Source of the DNA: Staphylococcus rostri
Lineage (GTDB): Bacteria; Bacillota; Bacilli; Staphylococcales; Staphylococcaceae
Direction of reading: 5' to 3'
DNA: 59,796 bases
Assembly: GCF_002902145.1 (NCBI RefSeq)
Contig: NZ_PPRF01000013.1
Span: forward strand, 1-59,796
The translations under genes were made by a program, and so were the position numbers. This document shows, piece by piece, positions 6,437 to 16,555 of the stretch. The notes under the pieces were generated by a model that worked only from the letters and a program-made list of their open reading frames with translations, was not told the origin of the DNA and made no database searches. Numbering within the stretch: position 1 is the stretch's first letter; the number at the start of each line of letters is the position of its first letter.

Positions 6437-8848
6437 GTGAATTATGATCATAAGCAAATTGAGAAAAAGTGGCAAAATTATTGGTTAGAAAATAAAACGT
6501 TTAAAACTGAAGACAACCTGGGGCAAAAGAAATTTTATGCTTTAGATATGTTCCCATATCCGTCTGGTGCTGGGTTACACGTGGGTCATCCAGAAGGTTA
6601 TACAGCAACGGATATCGTGTCACGTTATAAACGTATGCAAGGATACAATGTGTTACATCCAATGGGGTGGGATGCATTCGGTTTACCTGCTGAGCAATAC
6701 GCTTTAGATACTGGGAATGACCCTGCTGAATTCACGAAAAAGAATATCCAAACGTTCAAACGTCAAATTCAAGAACTTGGGTTTAGCTATGATTGGGATC
6801 GTGAAGTCAGTACGACGGATCCAGAATATTACAAATGGACGCAATGGATTTTTATTCAACTGTATAAAAAAGGTCTTGCATATATTGATGAGATTCCTGT
6901 GAACTGGTGTGAAGCGCTCGGTACAGTTTTATCAAATGAAGAAGTGATTGACGGTGTATCTGAACGTGGCGGTCATCCCGTTGTTCGCCGTCCGATGAAA
7001 CAATGGGTGTTAAAAATCACTGAATACGCGGATCGTTTACTTGAAGACTTAGAAGACTTAGATTGGCCTGAATCAATTAAAGATATGCAACGTAACTGGA
7101 TTGGACGTTCTGAAGGTGCAAAAGTTAGTTTCGGACTAGAATCATCTGATGAAAAAATTGAAGTATTTACAACACGTCCAGATACTTTATATGGTGTAAC
7201 GTTCCTTGTGTTAAGTCCAGAACACCGTCTTGTAGATGAGATTACAACGCCAGAACGTATGGCAGAAGTAGCCGCATATCAACAAGCAGCAGCTAAAAAA
7301 TCTGACTTAGAGCGTACAGATTTAGCCAAAGAGAAAACAGGTGTGTTCACAGGTGCATATGCAGTGCATCCATTATCTGGCGAACAAATTCCTGTATGGA
7401 TTGCTGACTACGTGCTTGCTTCATATGGCACAGGTGCTGTTATGGCTGTTCCAGGCCATGATGAGCGTGACCATGAATTTGCAGAAACATTTGGCTTAGA
7501 TGTTGTGAATGTCATTGAACATACTGAAGATACACCGGTTTACACTGGCGACGGACCACACGTGAATTCAGGTGCGTTAGATGGTTTGAACAATGCAGAA
7601 GCGATTGATAAAGCGATTGCCATCTTAGAAGAAAAAGGTGCGGGTGAACGCAAAGTCAACTACAAGTTACGTGACTGGTTATTTAGCCGTCAACGTTATT
7701 GGGGTGAACCAATTCCAATCATTCATTGGGAAGATGGTTCAATGACAACTGTTCCTGAATCTGAATTGCCATTGTTATTACCGAAAATGGATCAAATCAA
7801 ACCGTCTGGTACGGGAGAATCACCACTTGCAAACAGTGCAGAATTTGTGAACGTGGTTGATGAAAAAACAGGCATGAAAGGTCGTCGCGAAACGAATACA
7901 ATGCCACAATGGGCAGGTAGCTGTTGGTATTACTTACGTTACATTGATCCGAAAAACGATCAAATGTTAGCAGATCCTGAAAAATTGAAACATTGGTTAC
8001 CAGTAGACCTTTATATTGGTGGTGTCGAGCATGCCGTACTTCACTTATTGTACGCACGTTTCTGGCACAAAGTATTGTATGATTTAGGTGTTGTTCCAAC
8101 GAAAGAGCCATTCCAAAAACTGTTCAACCAAGGTATGATCCTAGGTGAAGGTAACGAAAAAATGAGTAAATCTAAAGGTAATGTTGTAAACCCTGACGAG
8201 ATTGTAGCGTCACATGGTGCAGACACATTGCGTTTATATGAAATGTTCATGGGACCATTGGATGCCTCTATCGCATGGAGTGAAACAGGTCTTGATGGTG
8301 CACGTCGTTTCCTAGATCGTGTATGGCGTCTATTCGTGACAGAAGATGGCACGTTATCTGAAAAAGTGGCGGATGCACCAACGCCAAAATTAGAGCAAGT
8401 GTATCATCAAACAGTTAAGAAAGTGACAGACGACTTTGAGAAATTGAACTTCAATACAGCAATCAGTCAAATGATGGTATTTATTAACGAAGGCTACAAA
8501 GCAGAAGCAATTAACCGTATTTATATAGAAGGATTTGTTAAAATGTTAGCGCCAATCGCACCACATATCGGTGAAGAATTATGGGCGATTCTTGGTCATA
8601 CACAAACAATCACATATGAACCATGGCCAACATATGATGAATCATTGCTTCAAGCAGATACAGTTGAAATTGTTGTTCAAATCAACGGTAAAGTACGTGC
8701 TAAACTTGAGATTTCAAAAGACACACCAAGAGAGGAAATGGAACGCATCGCATTAGCAGACGAAACGGTTCAAGCTAACTTAGAAGGCAAAGATATTAAA
8801 AAAGTCATTGCGGTTCCAGGAAAACTCGTAAACATTGTTGCAAAATAA
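6437..8848 (+). CDS. leuS: leucyl-tRNA synthetase
   Basis: An 803-residue class I aminoacyl-tRNA synthetase charging tRNA-Leu, full length for the bacterial family. The HIGH-type signature is [12 protein letters not shown] (40-51). The KMSKS loop EKMSKSKGN lies near 575. A connective-peptide editing domain sits between them, and the C-terminal [10 protein letters not shown] region is present. The start is GTG at 6437, eight bases after a strong AGGAGG. Control is by the leucine T-box. A single-domain rhodanese gene follows 13 bases later. Confidence 0.97.
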   Translation: MNYDHKQIEKKWQNYWLENKTFKTEDNLGQKKFYALDMFPYPSGAGLHVGHPEGYTATDIVSRYKRMQGYNVLHPMGWDAFGLPAEQYALDTGNDPAEFTKKNIQTFKRQIQELGFSYDWDREVSTTDPEYYKWTQWIFIQLYKKGLAYIDEIPVNWCEALGTVLSNEEVIDGVSERGGHPVVRRPMKQWVLKITEYADRLLEDLEDLDWPESIKDMQRNWIGRSEGAKVSFGLESSDEKIEVFTTRPDTLYGVTFLVLSPEHRLVDEITTPERMAEVAAYQQAAAKKSDLERTDLAKEKTGVFTGAYAVHPLSGEQIPVWIADYVLASYGTGAVMAVPGHDERDHEFAETFGLDVVNVIEHTEDTPVYTGDGPHVNSGALDGLNNAEAIDKAIAILEEKGAGERKVNYKLRDWLFSRQRYWGEPIPIIHWEDGSMTTVPESELPLLLPKMDQIKPSGTGESPLANSAEFVNVVDEKTGMKGRRETNTMPQWAGSCWYYLRYIDPKNDQMLADPEKLKHWLPVDLYIGGVEHAVLHLLYARFWHKVLYDLGVVPTKEPFQKLFNQGMILGEGNEKMSKSKGNVVNPDEIVASHGADTLRLYEMFMGPLDASIAWSETGLDGARRFLDRVWRLFVTEDGTLSEKVADAPTPKLEQVYHQTVKKVTDDFEKLNFNTAISQMMVFINEGYKAEAINRIYIEGFVKMLAPIAPHIGEELWAILGHTQTITYEPWPTYDESLLQADTVEIVVQINGKVRAKLEISKDTPREEMERIALADETVQANLEGKDIKKVIAVPGKLVNIVAK

Positions 8849-8861
8849 TAGGAGTGAGACG

Positions 8862-9173
8862 ATGAAAGAAATTTCAATGGATCAATTAAAAGAACAGATT
8901 TTAAGTAATGAGCCAATTCATATTATCGATGTAAGAGAAAATGAAGAAGTTGCATTAGGTATGATTCCAAATGCGACACACATTCCAATGCAAGAAATCC
9001 CGCAACATATCAATGATTTTGATAAGGATAAAACATACTATATCGTTTGTGCGGCAGGTGCGCGCAGTGCGAGGGTAGTCGCATACCTTAACGACCAAGA
9101 CATTGATGCTGTTAACGTTGATGGCGGTATGAATGCGTGGGGTGACGGTGATTTAACATATCCGGGTGTTTAA
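8862..9173 (+). CDS. single-domain rhodanese-like protein
   Basis: A 103-residue rhodanese fold protein with active-site cysteine 63 in the loop CAAGARS and the typical HIIDVRE start motif (20-26). Such proteins carry persulfide sulfur; donor and acceptor are not evident. The ATG at 8862 has a GGAGTGAG site. A longer frame from 8835 would begin inside leuS and lacks a ribosome site. It starts 13 bases after leuS and shares its transcript. Conserved next to leuS in staphylococci, from memory. Confidence 0.88.
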   Translation: MKEISMDQLKEQILSNEPIHIIDVRENEEVALGMIPNATHIPMQEIPQHINDFDKDKTYYIVCAAGARSARVVAYLNDQDIDAVNVDGGMNAWGDGDLTYPGV

Positions 9174-9194
9174 CTTCAATATATAATAATATTA

Positions 9195-9233
9195 AAAAAG
9201 AGGGTGTCCACAGCGCGTGGTACATCCTCTTTA
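9195..9233. terminator. bidirectional terminator
   Basis: AAAGAGG-GTGT-CCAC pairs with GTGG-TACAT-CCTCTTT between the convergent rhodanese and flavoprotein genes. Confidence 0.8.
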
Positions 9234-9237
9234 TGTT

Positions 9238-10509
9238 TTATGCTTCTATTGAATCGTACGTGAATTGCCCAGCATAATAACCAGCAACATAACCAGTGAC
9301 AAGGGCGCTTGTAATGTTATAGCCACCCGTGTATCCGTGGATATCCAGCACTTCTCCGCACAGGAATAAACCATCTTGTAATTTTGATGCCATTGTCGTT
9401 GGTATGATTTCTTTAATGGACACACCACCGCCTGTTACAAATGCTTTCTCGATAGGCAATGTACCATTAACTGTAAATGTAAATGCTTTAAATTGATGTG
9501 CCAAGTCATTGATTTGTTGCACGCTTAAATGATGATACGTTGTTTCTAAATCAATATGCGCTTGTTCCAATATAAAGTGTAAATAGCGTGTTTCAATGAT
9601 ACCTTTAAGGGCGTTTTTAATAATTTTGTCGGGTTGTTCTTTCAATAACTTAGTAATTTTTTGTTTAACTTCTTCCTCGTTCATATCTGGAAAAACATCT
9701 AATTGCATTTGTATGTCTTGACGTTTTTGTTGTTGCTGCTCTTTGTAAATAAATTGGCTACATCTAAGCGCTGCTGGGCCACTGATACCAAAATGCGTGA
9801 ATAACATATCCATTTGGTGTGTAATGCGTTTTTTTCCATTTTTACGCAACACAGATAGGGCAACATCTTTTAAGCTGAGCCCTTTAAGCGTTTGTTCTCG
9901 AATAAATGGCTCGCTTGATCGGATAGGCACTTCAGTTGGGAATAAATCGGTAATCGTATGTCCAAAAACTTTGGCAAAATCATAGCCGTCACCCGTTGAA
10001 CCAGTATGTGGCACACTCGTACCACCTGTAGCAATAACAACTGTACGTCCTTCATACTCTTTGCCATTCTCAAGTGTCACTGTATAGTGATTATCTGAAG
10101 CAGTAATGGCTGATACAGGACTATTTTCTAAAACTTCTACATGCTGTTTTTGTAGCTCAGCGATTAACACATCTAATACATCTTGTGATTTGTCCGTCAC
10201 AGGGAACATACGCCCATGGTCTTCTTCTTTAAGTTTGAGGCCACGTGATTCAAAAAAGCGAATAATCGATTGGTTATCAAAAAGTGAAAAAGGGCTGTAT
10301 AGAAACTTCCCATTCCCGGGGATATTTTTAATAATTTCGTCATACGGCAGATTGTTCGTCACATTACAACGACCGCCACCTGAAATTTTAAGTTTACGAC
10401 CGAGTCCTTGCTTCTTTTCGATTAATAGCACACGCTGATGGTTCTGACTCGCTGATATAGCAGCCATAATACCACTAGGTCCACCACCAATGACAATAGT
10501 TTGATACAT
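9238..10509 (-). CDS. HI0933-like FAD-dependent oxidoreductase
   Basis: A 423-residue flavoprotein of the HI0933/YhiN/BaiN family. It begins with the dinucleotide-binding motif VIGGGPSGIMAA (6-17) and the family block LGRKLKISGGGRCNVTN. A second nucleotide-binding strand VVIATGGTSVPHTGSTGDG lies near 157-175, and the C-terminal FLCGEVLDIHGYTGGYN is intact. Members are annotated as putative NAD(P)/FAD oxidoreductases with no settled physiological reaction. The ATG follows GGAGAATATAATTC. Divergent from murJ across 120 bases. Confidence 0.88.
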   Translation of the reverse strand: MYQTIVIGGGPSGIMAAISASQNHQRVLLIEKKQGLGRKLKISGGGRCNVTNNLPYDEIIKNIPGNGKFLYSPFSLFDNQSIIRFFESRGLKLKEEDHGRMFPVTDKSQDVLDVLIAELQKQHVEVLENSPVSAITASDNHYTVTLENGKEYEGRTVVIATGGTSVPHTGSTGDGYDFAKVFGHTITDLFPTEVPIRSSEPFIREQTLKGLSLKDVALSVLRKNGKKRITHQMDMLFTHFGISGPAALRCSQFIYKEQQQQKRQDIQMQLDVFPDMNEEEVKQKITKLLKEQPDKIIKNALKGIIETRYLHFILEQAHIDLETTYHHLSVQQINDLAHQFKAFTFTVNGTLPIEKAFVTGGGVSIKEIIPTTMASKLQDGLFLCGEVLDIHGYTGGYNITSALVTGYVAGYYAGQFTYDSIEA

Positions 10510-10629
10510 GAATTATATTCTCCTTCACTTTTATATATATAATGATTTTAACATAATCTGTTTATGTGTATAATGATGGTGTTATGCTATAATGAGTGTT
10601 CAAAAAATCAAAAGTAGGTTGATGATTCT

Positions 10630-12264
10630 ATGAGTGAAAATAAGGAGTTAGTACGGGGGACGTTTTTATTAACTTTAAGTATTTTAATAACGAAAATATT
10701 AGGAATTCTATATATCATTCCGTTTTACCGTATCATTGGTGGTGCAGATAATCTCGCACCATTTAACTATGCATACGGCCCCTATAATATCGCGATAGCC
10801 GTCGCAACAGCAGGTGTGCCACTTGCCGCCTCTAAATATGTTGCGAAATATAATGCATTAGGCGCTTATCGTGTGAGTCAAAAATTGTATAAATCAAGTT
10901 TTGTTGTGATGAGTATTACCGGTGTGATTGGATTTATTGCGCTTTACGCATTATCTCCAACGATTGCATCAATCACAATTGCTAATAATACAGATAAAAA
11001 TGCCGGTTGGACGGTTGAACAGATTACAAGCATTATCCGAACAATTAGTTTCGTCGTTATTTTTATTCCAGTATTAGCGACATGGCGTGGTGTTTTCCAA
11101 GGGTATAAATCAATGGGACCGACTGCCGTATCAGAAGTGACTGAGCAAATTGCGCGTATCATTTTCATTTTACTTGGTAGTTACCTTGTATTAAATGTAT
11201 TTGATGGTTCTATGTTATTAGCCAATGGTATCGCAACATTCGGTGCTGCCATCGGTGCCATCGCCGGTATTTTAACGTTATGGTGGTATTGGATTAAACG
11301 TCGTAAGGGTATCCATGAAATGGTCGCATCCGATATGACAGGTATTGATGTGTCTTACACACAAATGTACAAAGAAATCATTTCTTACAGTATTCCGTTT
11401 GTAATTGTGAGTTTAAACTATCCATTATTTATGATTGTAGACCAGTTAACACATAACAATGCGTTAGAAGTTGCAGGTGTATCACATCGCATGCAAGATA
11501 TGTTCTTCACAATTTTAAATATGACAACGAATAAAATTGTGATGATTCCGACATCGTTAGCAGCTGGTTTTGCTATCAGCTTAATTCCATTCATTACGAA
11601 AACGTATGAAGAAGGCAATTATAAAGAAATGCATAAGCAAATTCAGACCGCGATGGGCGTCCTTGCGTATATTACAGTGCCTGCAAGTCTAGGTATTATG
11701 GCGTTAGCGGTGCCACTTTATACAGTTTTCTATGAATATAGTATTGAAGGCAGTCGCTTATTGTTTATCTATGCACCCGTTGCGATTTTAATATCGTTAC
11801 TTAGCGTAATTGCTTCGATGTTACAAGGTATTGATAAACAAAAATTAACAGTATTTATTATTTTAGGCTCTGTATTAATCAAATTGGCTTTAAACCATCC
11901 AATGATTGTGATGTTCCATACAGCAGGTGCGATTTTAAGTACAGCAATTGCCCTTACATTTGCGATTGTTTCGAGCTTACTTGTTCTTAGAAAATATGCT
12001 GGCTTTAAATTAGCAAACACAATATTAGATGTAGGACAAATTTTAATTTATGGCTTTATCATGATGATTGTTGTTGAACTTGTATACTACGGCTTACAAT
12101 TCTTTATCTCACCAGCAAGCCAAGTGGGTGCACTGATTATTACAGTTGTTTGTGCCTTGATTGGTGTTATTGTATACGGTGTGATTACGATGAAAACACG
12201 TCTTGCCGATAAGTTTTTAGGCAACATTCCAAACAAACTACGTAGAAAGTTAGGTTGGCTTTAA
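10630..12264 (+). CDS. murJ: lipid II flippase MurJ (MOP superfamily)
   Basis: A 544-residue membrane protein with about 14 hydrophobic segments. The N-terminus RGTFLLTLSILITKILGILY is typical of Gram-positive MurJ/YtgP proteins. The S. aureus gene at the same position near leuS encodes the essential lipid II flippase. It moves undecaprenyl-PP-muropeptide across the cytoplasmic membrane for peptidoglycan synthesis. Its stop overlaps the start of the pseudouridine synthase gene (TAATG), so the two are coupled. Two TATAAT hexamers (10569-10574, 10588-10593) upstream are possible -10 elements. Name given by family and synteny. Confidence 0.88.
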   Translation: MSENKELVRGTFLLTLSILITKILGILYIIPFYRIIGGADNLAPFNYAYGPYNIAIAVATAGVPLAASKYVAKYNALGAYRVSQKLYKSSFVVMSITGVIGFIALYALSPTIASITIANNTDKNAGWTVEQITSIIRTISFVVIFIPVLATWRGVFQGYKSMGPTAVSEVTEQIARIIFILLGSYLVLNVFDGSMLLANGIATFGAAIGAIAGILTLWWYWIKRRKGIHEMVASDMTGIDVSYTQMYKEIISYSIPFVIVSLNYPLFMIVDQLTHNNALEVAGVSHRMQDMFFTILNMTTNKIVMIPTSLAAGFAISLIPFITKTYEEGNYKEMHKQIQTAMGVLAYITVPASLGIMALAVPLYTVFYEYSIEGSRLLFIYAPVAILISLLSVIASMLQGIDKQKLTVFIILGSVLIKLALNHPMIVMFHTAGAILSTAIALTFAIVSSLLVLRKYAGFKLANTILDVGQILIYGFIMMIVVELVYYGLQFFISPASQVGALIITVVCALIGVIVYGVITMKTRLADKFLGNIPNKLRRKLGWL

Positions 12265-12959
12265 TGCGTCTTGACAAGTTTTTAGCGAATATGGGTGTTG
12301 GTACCCGTAATGAAGTCAAGGTATTGTTGAAAAAAGGGCAAGTGAAGGTGAACGGTGACATCGTCAAAAGTCCAAAGACAAAAATTGATGCAGCGCAAGA
12401 TAAAGTGATGGTTGGTGGAGAACGAATCGGGTATGAACCTTATGTATATCTAATGTTGCACAAGCCTGCGGGTGTAATTTCAGCAACTGAAGATGACATA
12501 CATCGTACAGTACTTGATCTAATTGATGACTACAAGCATTTGGCGTTGTTTCCGGTCGGTCGACTTGATAAGGATACGGAAGGCTTGTTGTTAATAACGA
12601 ACGATGGCGCGTTTAACCATCGCATTATGAGTCCAAATAAACACGTGCCGAAACGATATTATGTCGAATTGGAAAAAGCTATTGTGCCAGAAGCTATTGA
12701 AGTATTTAAGGCAGGTATTGAACTTAAAGAAGGCTTGTTAAAACCGGCAGAACTTGAAATTCTTGAGCCGAGCAACACTGCACGTGTGACAATTCACGAA
12801 GGCAAATATCATCAAGTAAAGCGTATGTTTCATGCCGTAGATAATGAAGTCGTCTATTTAAAAAGAGAAGCGATTGGCGCGTTAGCACTTGATCCAACTT
12901 TAGCTAAAGGCGATTATCGCCAGTTAACACCTTCTGAAGTTGCACTTTTTGAAGATTAA
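12264..12959 (+). CDS. 16S rRNA pseudouridine synthase, RsuA-type
   Basis: A 231-residue RsuA/RluB/E/F-family pseudouridine synthase. An S4-type RNA-binding domain (MRLDKFLANMGVGTRNEV) leads into the catalytic domain with GRLDKDTEGLLLITND (about 97-112), where the Asp in RLDKDT is the catalytic residue. Probably isomerises a uridine in small-subunit rRNA (U516 by analogy with RsuA); a large-subunit target cannot be excluded. The ATG overlaps the murJ stop by one base. A TTG nine bases upstream is also possible but would overlap murJ more. Confidence 0.88.
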   Translation: MRLDKFLANMGVGTRNEVKVLLKKGQVKVNGDIVKSPKTKIDAAQDKVMVGGERIGYEPYVYLMLHKPAGVISATEDDIHRTVLDLIDDYKHLALFPVGRLDKDTEGLLLITNDGAFNHRIMSPNKHVPKRYYVELEKAIVPEAIEVFKAGIELKEGLLKPAELEILEPSNTARVTIHEGKYHQVKRMFHAVDNEVVYLKREAIGALALDPTLAKGDYRQLTPSEVALFED

Positions 12960-12960
12960 T

Positions 12961-12986
12961 GTTTAAGTTATGCACACTAAGGGAAA
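12961..12986 (+). promoter_or_regulatory. sigma-B-like promoter upstream of YtxH-like gene
   Basis: GTTTAA (12961-12966), a 14-base spacer and GGGAAA (12981-12986) match the relaxed sigma-B consensus GTTTAA-N12-15-GGGWAW. It starts directly after the preceding stop codon and ends 30 bases before the next ATG. Confidence 0.5.
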
Positions 12987-13016
12987 GTGTATTAAAACTT
13001 TACAGAGGTGATTACA

Positions 13017-13421
13017 ATGGCAAAATCTAATCAAGTTATCAAAGCAATGATTGGTATTGGCGGTGCATTGGCAGCAGTGGCGCTTTCAAACAAAAGCAGA
13101 CGTGATAAAGTGAAAGAAACATATCAAAATTATAAAGAAAATCCTGAAGACTATAAGCAACAGGTACAAGAGAAAGCATCACAATTAGGTAACATTGCGA
13201 CGGATGAAATTAATAAAGTGAAAGAAGATCCGAAAGCATATGTTGATGCAATCAAACAAGGTCCAAAAGCTTTCTTGAATGAGAAAAAAGAACAGTTCTT
13301 ACAAGATGATGCTGAGAAAGCAGAACGTAAAGAAGCGGATTTCGTAGGTGAGGGTGGCGGAGATCCATCACAAAACCTTAACGAAACGACAAAGGCAGTT
13401 TTGGAAAACAAAAATAAATAA
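13017..13421 (+). CDS. YtxH-like general stress protein
   Basis: A 134-residue protein with one small hydrophobic, glycine/alanine-rich segment (about 8-25), SNKSRRDKVKETY, and then a long charged helical region rich in K, E, D and Q. This is the layout of YtxH-type proteins; no enzyme motif is present. I took ATG 13017, five bases after GAGGTG, rather than an in-frame GTG that is part of that ribosome site. A sigma-B-like promoter directly upstream suggests a general stress role. Function otherwise unknown. Confidence 0.8.
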   Translation: MAKSNQVIKAMIGIGGALAAVALSNKSRRDKVKETYQNYKENPEDYKQQVQEKASQLGNIATDEINKVKEDPKAYVDAIKQGPKAFLNEKKEQFLQDDAEKAERKEADFVGEGGGDPSQNLNETTKAVLENKNK

Positions 13422-13438
13422 TGTTGATGCGTTATAAA

Positions 13439-13468
13439 AGGCTGGGACTTTGTATCCCGGTCTTTTTT
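13439..13468 (+). terminator. terminator of the GGCTGGGA class
   Basis: GGCTGGGA pairs with TCCCGGTC (two wobbles), followed by TTTTTT. It belongs with the GGGAC hairpins seen across the window. Confidence 0.75.
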
Positions 13469-13481
13469 GTTATAGTACCAG

Positions 13482-13795
13482 TTAGGTTGATATAGCTGTC
13501 TTCATTTAGTATACAGTTCTTTGTGATTATGCGCTTTTTTGTCAGTGTTCGAGAAGCAGGACTCTCGACAGGACTTCGCAATTCGACAAAATTTGGGAAT
13601 CAATTTTGCTCATTGCTCGGGTTCTGCTCGATTCCTAAACGCTTCTCTCACAACCTCGTTTTTGAATATCATCGTTTCCTGATTGCTCGCTTGCCAAGGC
13701 GCCTCACTCCAACTAGGGAGCACTACAGAAGTCTCATCGGTATGCAAAGATTTCGTTGTAGTGTTTCGGCAAGGATGACTCGTTCACAATTTTTT
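13482..13795 (+). repeat. dispersed intergenic repeat, copy 2
   Basis: About 310 bases matching the reverse complement of 46224-46520 at high identity by eye. Features in order: outer stem TTTTGTC (13537-13543) / GACAAAA (13585-13591); inner stem TCGAGA / TCTCGA; a GCTCGGGTTCTGCTCGATTC block; the GGCGCC palindrome; and the hairpin GGAGCACTACA (13718-13728) with TGTAGTGTTTC. A 98-residue open frame spans it, but its start lacks a ribosome site and it is better explained as repeat. The pepV upstream region follows. Confidence 0.85.
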
Positions 13796-13936
13796 TCAGT
13801 TCTGGTCGCCAGTGCGTAAACTATTTTGAACGCTAATTTGTCAGGAAATTTAAAATGATGTAGGTTTGTACTGTCGTTCGTCAAGAAAATCATGTAAAAT
13901 AAAAAGTACAACTATTTTAGAAAGAAGCTGAGACGC

Positions 13937-15346
13937 ATGTGGAGAGAGAAAGTAAAAGAGTATGAAGACCAAATTATCGAAGACTTGAAGGGGCTACTAG
14001 CAATTCCTTCTGTACGTAATGATTCAGAAGCAACGGCTGACGCACCTGTTGGACCAGGTCCTAAAGCAGCGCTGGAATATATGTATGAACTTGCAAAGCG
14101 TGATGGGTTTGAGACATTTGATACAGATCACTTAGCTGGACGCATCGAAGTCGGTAAAGGAGAAGAATTATTTGGTATTTTAGGTCATGTCGACGTTGTA
14201 CCTGCAGGAAATGATTGGGATACAGATCCATTCACACCTGTCGTGACAGAAGATCGCGTGATTGCACGAGGCACGTTAGATGACAAAGGACCAACAATTG
14301 CTGCGTATTATGCCGTTAAAATTCTAAATGACATGAAGGTCGATTGGAAGAAACGTATCCATATTATTATCGGAACAGATGAAGAGTCTGATTGGAAATG
14401 TACAGATCGTTATTTTGAAACGGAAGAAATGCCAACGATTGGTATCGCACCGGATGCTGAATTCCCACTGATTCACGGAGAAAAAGGGATTACGACATTT
14501 GATATTCAGCAGACATCACTTGCACATGATGACGATGAGCCTGAGATTGAATTACATCGCTTAGTGTCTGGCGAACGTTATAACATGGTGCCGGATACTG
14601 CACAAGCTGATTTACTCGTTAAAGAGAATATGACGAATACGATTCAACAATTTGAAGCCTTTTTATCAGAGCATAAGCTGTCGGGGAATCATGAAGTTGA
14701 AAACGGCATTTTAAAACTAACTGTTTATGGAAAAGCTGTTCATGGTATGGATCCGTCAATTGGTGTAAATGCTGGATTATTCTTATTACATTTCTTGAAT
14801 ACACTTAACTTAGACCAAACTGCACGCAACTGGGCGGCGTTTAGTGAACGTTATCTTTATGAATCTCACTTTGGTGAAAAGATGGGCATGAAGTATCATA
14901 CGGAACAGATGGGCGACTTAACGACGAATATTGGTATTTTAAATTATGACCAAGCGAATGGTGGCTCATTTGGTATCAATTTACGTTACCCTGAAGGTTT
15001 TGACTTCGAACAGGCGATTCAAGTGTTTGAAGATGAAATCAAAGCGCTCGGTTTTGAACTAAAAATAGGTAAAGTCCAACAACCACATTTCGTGGACCCA
15101 AGTGACCCGTTTATTCAAAAACTGTTAACTGCGTACCGTAATCAAACAGGAGATATGTCACCTTCATATACAATTGGTGGCGGCACATACGCACGTAACC
15201 TTGATAAAGGGGTAGCATTTGGCGCAATGTTTGACGACTCTGAAGATTTAATGCATCAAAAGAATGAATACATCACGAAAAAACAATTGTTCAATGCAAC
15301 AAGTATTTATTTAGAAGCAATTTATTCTATTTGTGTGGAGGAATGA
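13937..15346 (+). CDS. pepV: dipeptidase PepV, M20 family
   Basis: A 469-residue zinc-dependent dipeptidase of the PepV/Sapep subgroup of M20. Metal-binding and catalytic residues are visible: H84 and D86 in GHVDVVP, D115-D116 in LDDKGPT, E149-E150 in GTDEESDW, an Asp in [14 protein letters not shown], and a late His in MHQKNEY. It probably hydrolyses dipeptides from the N-terminal side in the cytoplasm. The stop is followed two bases later by the dat start, with the dat ribosome site inside the pepV end. This pepV-dat pair is conserved in staphylococci. Confidence 0.93.
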   Translation: MWREKVKEYEDQIIEDLKGLLAIPSVRNDSEATADAPVGPGPKAALEYMYELAKRDGFETFDTDHLAGRIEVGKGEELFGILGHVDVVPAGNDWDTDPFTPVVTEDRVIARGTLDDKGPTIAAYYAVKILNDMKVDWKKRIHIIIGTDEESDWKCTDRYFETEEMPTIGIAPDAEFPLIHGEKGITTFDIQQTSLAHDDDEPEIELHRLVSGERYNMVPDTAQADLLVKENMTNTIQQFEAFLSEHKLSGNHEVENGILKLTVYGKAVHGMDPSIGVNAGLFLLHFLNTLNLDQTARNWAAFSERYLYESHFGEKMGMKYHTEQMGDLTTNIGILNYDQANGGSFGINLRYPEGFDFEQAIQVFEDEIKALGFELKIGKVQQPHFVDPSDPFIQKLLTAYRNQTGDMSPSYTIGGGTYARNLDKGVAFGAMFDDSEDLMHQKNEYITKKQLFNATSIYLEAIYSICVEE

Positions 15347-15348
15347 GT

Positions 15349-16197
15349 ATGACAAAAATCTTAGTAAATGATGTGTTAGTTGAAGAGCAAGATGCAAAGG
15401 TCGCATACAACGATAGAGGTTATAACTTTGGCGATGGTATCTATGAATACGTGCGTTTATATGACAATAAGTTGTTTACCGCGAAAGAACACTTTGAGCG
15501 TTTGTTGAGAAGTGCACAAGAAATCGGGTTAGATATTGATTATACGGTGGAATCACTAACTGAGCTTGTGCGAAAGTTAGCAGAGGCAAATGGCGTGACT
15601 GACGGTGGTGTCTACATGCAAATTACACGTGGGGCAGCGCCAAGAGATCATGCGTTTCCAACACCACCTGTGGCACCTGTGTTAACAGCTTTTACAAAGT
15701 CTTATGAGCGTCCGTATGAAGAATTGAAAAATGGTGTTTCCGTTGTGACGACTGATGATGTACGTTGGTTGCGCTGCGACATTAAGAGTTTGAACTTACT
15801 CGGAAATGTTTTAGCAAAAGAATATGCGACGAAGTACAATGCTGAAGAAGCGGTACAACATCGCGATGGTATTGTAACGGAAGGTGCGTCTAGCAATGTG
15901 TATGCAATTAAAGATGGTGTAGTACATACGCATCCAGCAAATAACTTGATCTTAAACGGTATTACACGTCGCGTGATTCAATGGATTTGTGACGATGAAA
16001 ACATCACATTCAATGAAGAACCATTTACTGTAGAGTTTTTAAAAGCTGCTGATGAAGTCATTATTTCGAGTACGTCTGCAGAAGTTATGCCAGTTGTGAC
16101 GATTGATGGAGAACCAGTAAACGGCGGACAAGTTGGTCCAATTACACGTCAATTACAAGAAGGATTTGAACGCTATATCGCTTCACATTCACACTAA
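15349..16197 (+). CDS. dat: D-amino-acid (D-alanine) aminotransferase
   Basis: A 282-residue fold-type IV PLP enzyme. The Schiff-base lysine is K146 in [12 protein letters not shown] and the [11 protein letters not shown] segment (28-38) is characteristic. It interconverts D-alanine and 2-oxoglutarate with pyruvate and D-glutamate, providing D-Glu for peptidoglycan. The ATG at 15349 follows GGAGG at 15337; a longer in-frame version would overlap pepV without a ribosome site. It is co-transcribed with pepV, which may feed it amino acids (inference). Confidence 0.93.
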   Translation: MTKILVNDVLVEEQDAKVAYNDRGYNFGDGIYEYVRLYDNKLFTAKEHFERLLRSAQEIGLDIDYTVESLTELVRKLAEANGVTDGGVYMQITRGAAPRDHAFPTPPVAPVLTAFTKSYERPYEELKNGVSVVTTDDVRWLRCDIKSLNLLGNVLAKEYATKYNAEEAVQHRDGIVTEGASSNVYAIKDGVVHTHPANNLILNGITRRVIQWICDDENITFNEEPFTVEFLKAADEVIISSTSAEVMPVVTIDGEPVNGGQVGPITRQLQEGFERYIASHSH

Positions 16198-16555
16198 AAA
16201 TTCTGACAATCTGCACGATAAAACAGAAATGAAATTTTCATGACATATTAAAACGACACACAAGTAAAACGACACATTTTGTGTTTGATTTTTGGTTGAA
16301 AAATAAGCGTAATAACTATACACTTATTAATGAGTCTAAAAATAGTACGTGGATAATTATTTGAAAATGAATGGCAATTAATAAAAGGGCTGGGACGTGT
16401 ATCTCAGCCTTGAATAGGCTATTGGCGATAACGTGTGTGTGCGAGGTTTTATTTGATATGCATGCTATTTGCCGGGGTGGGACATTAAACGCTCATAATA
16501 TTTATGAGTACACTGTCCCACTCCCTTTTCTCTTTGAAAGTGAGGTGAACATGTT
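16198..16555 (+). other. 358-base non-coding interval with direct repeats and hairpins
   Basis: No supported gene. It holds two exact AAAACGACACA direct repeats near 16251 and 16267, a GGGCTGGGA / TCTCAGCC hairpin at 16386-16411, and the larger GGGAC hairpin at 16475-16527. The last 16 bases carry the GTGAGGTG ribosome site of the next gene. Confidence 0.7.
16475..16527 (+). repeat. GGGAC-class hairpin with nested palindrome
   Basis: Outer arms GGTGGGACA / TGTCCCACTCC enclose a second stem CTCATAA / TTATGAG. It is preceded by TTTGCCGG, the same lead-in as the elements near 235 and 46232. Confidence 0.75.

Noticed and set aside
13523..13819. 98-residue open frame and its 71-residue relative at 46265-46480 (minus)
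   Set aside because: They translate the same dispersed repeat. No ribosome site, different ends, odd composition, and the sequence is better explained by conserved stem-loops. Such frames are easily mis-annotated as hypothetical proteins.
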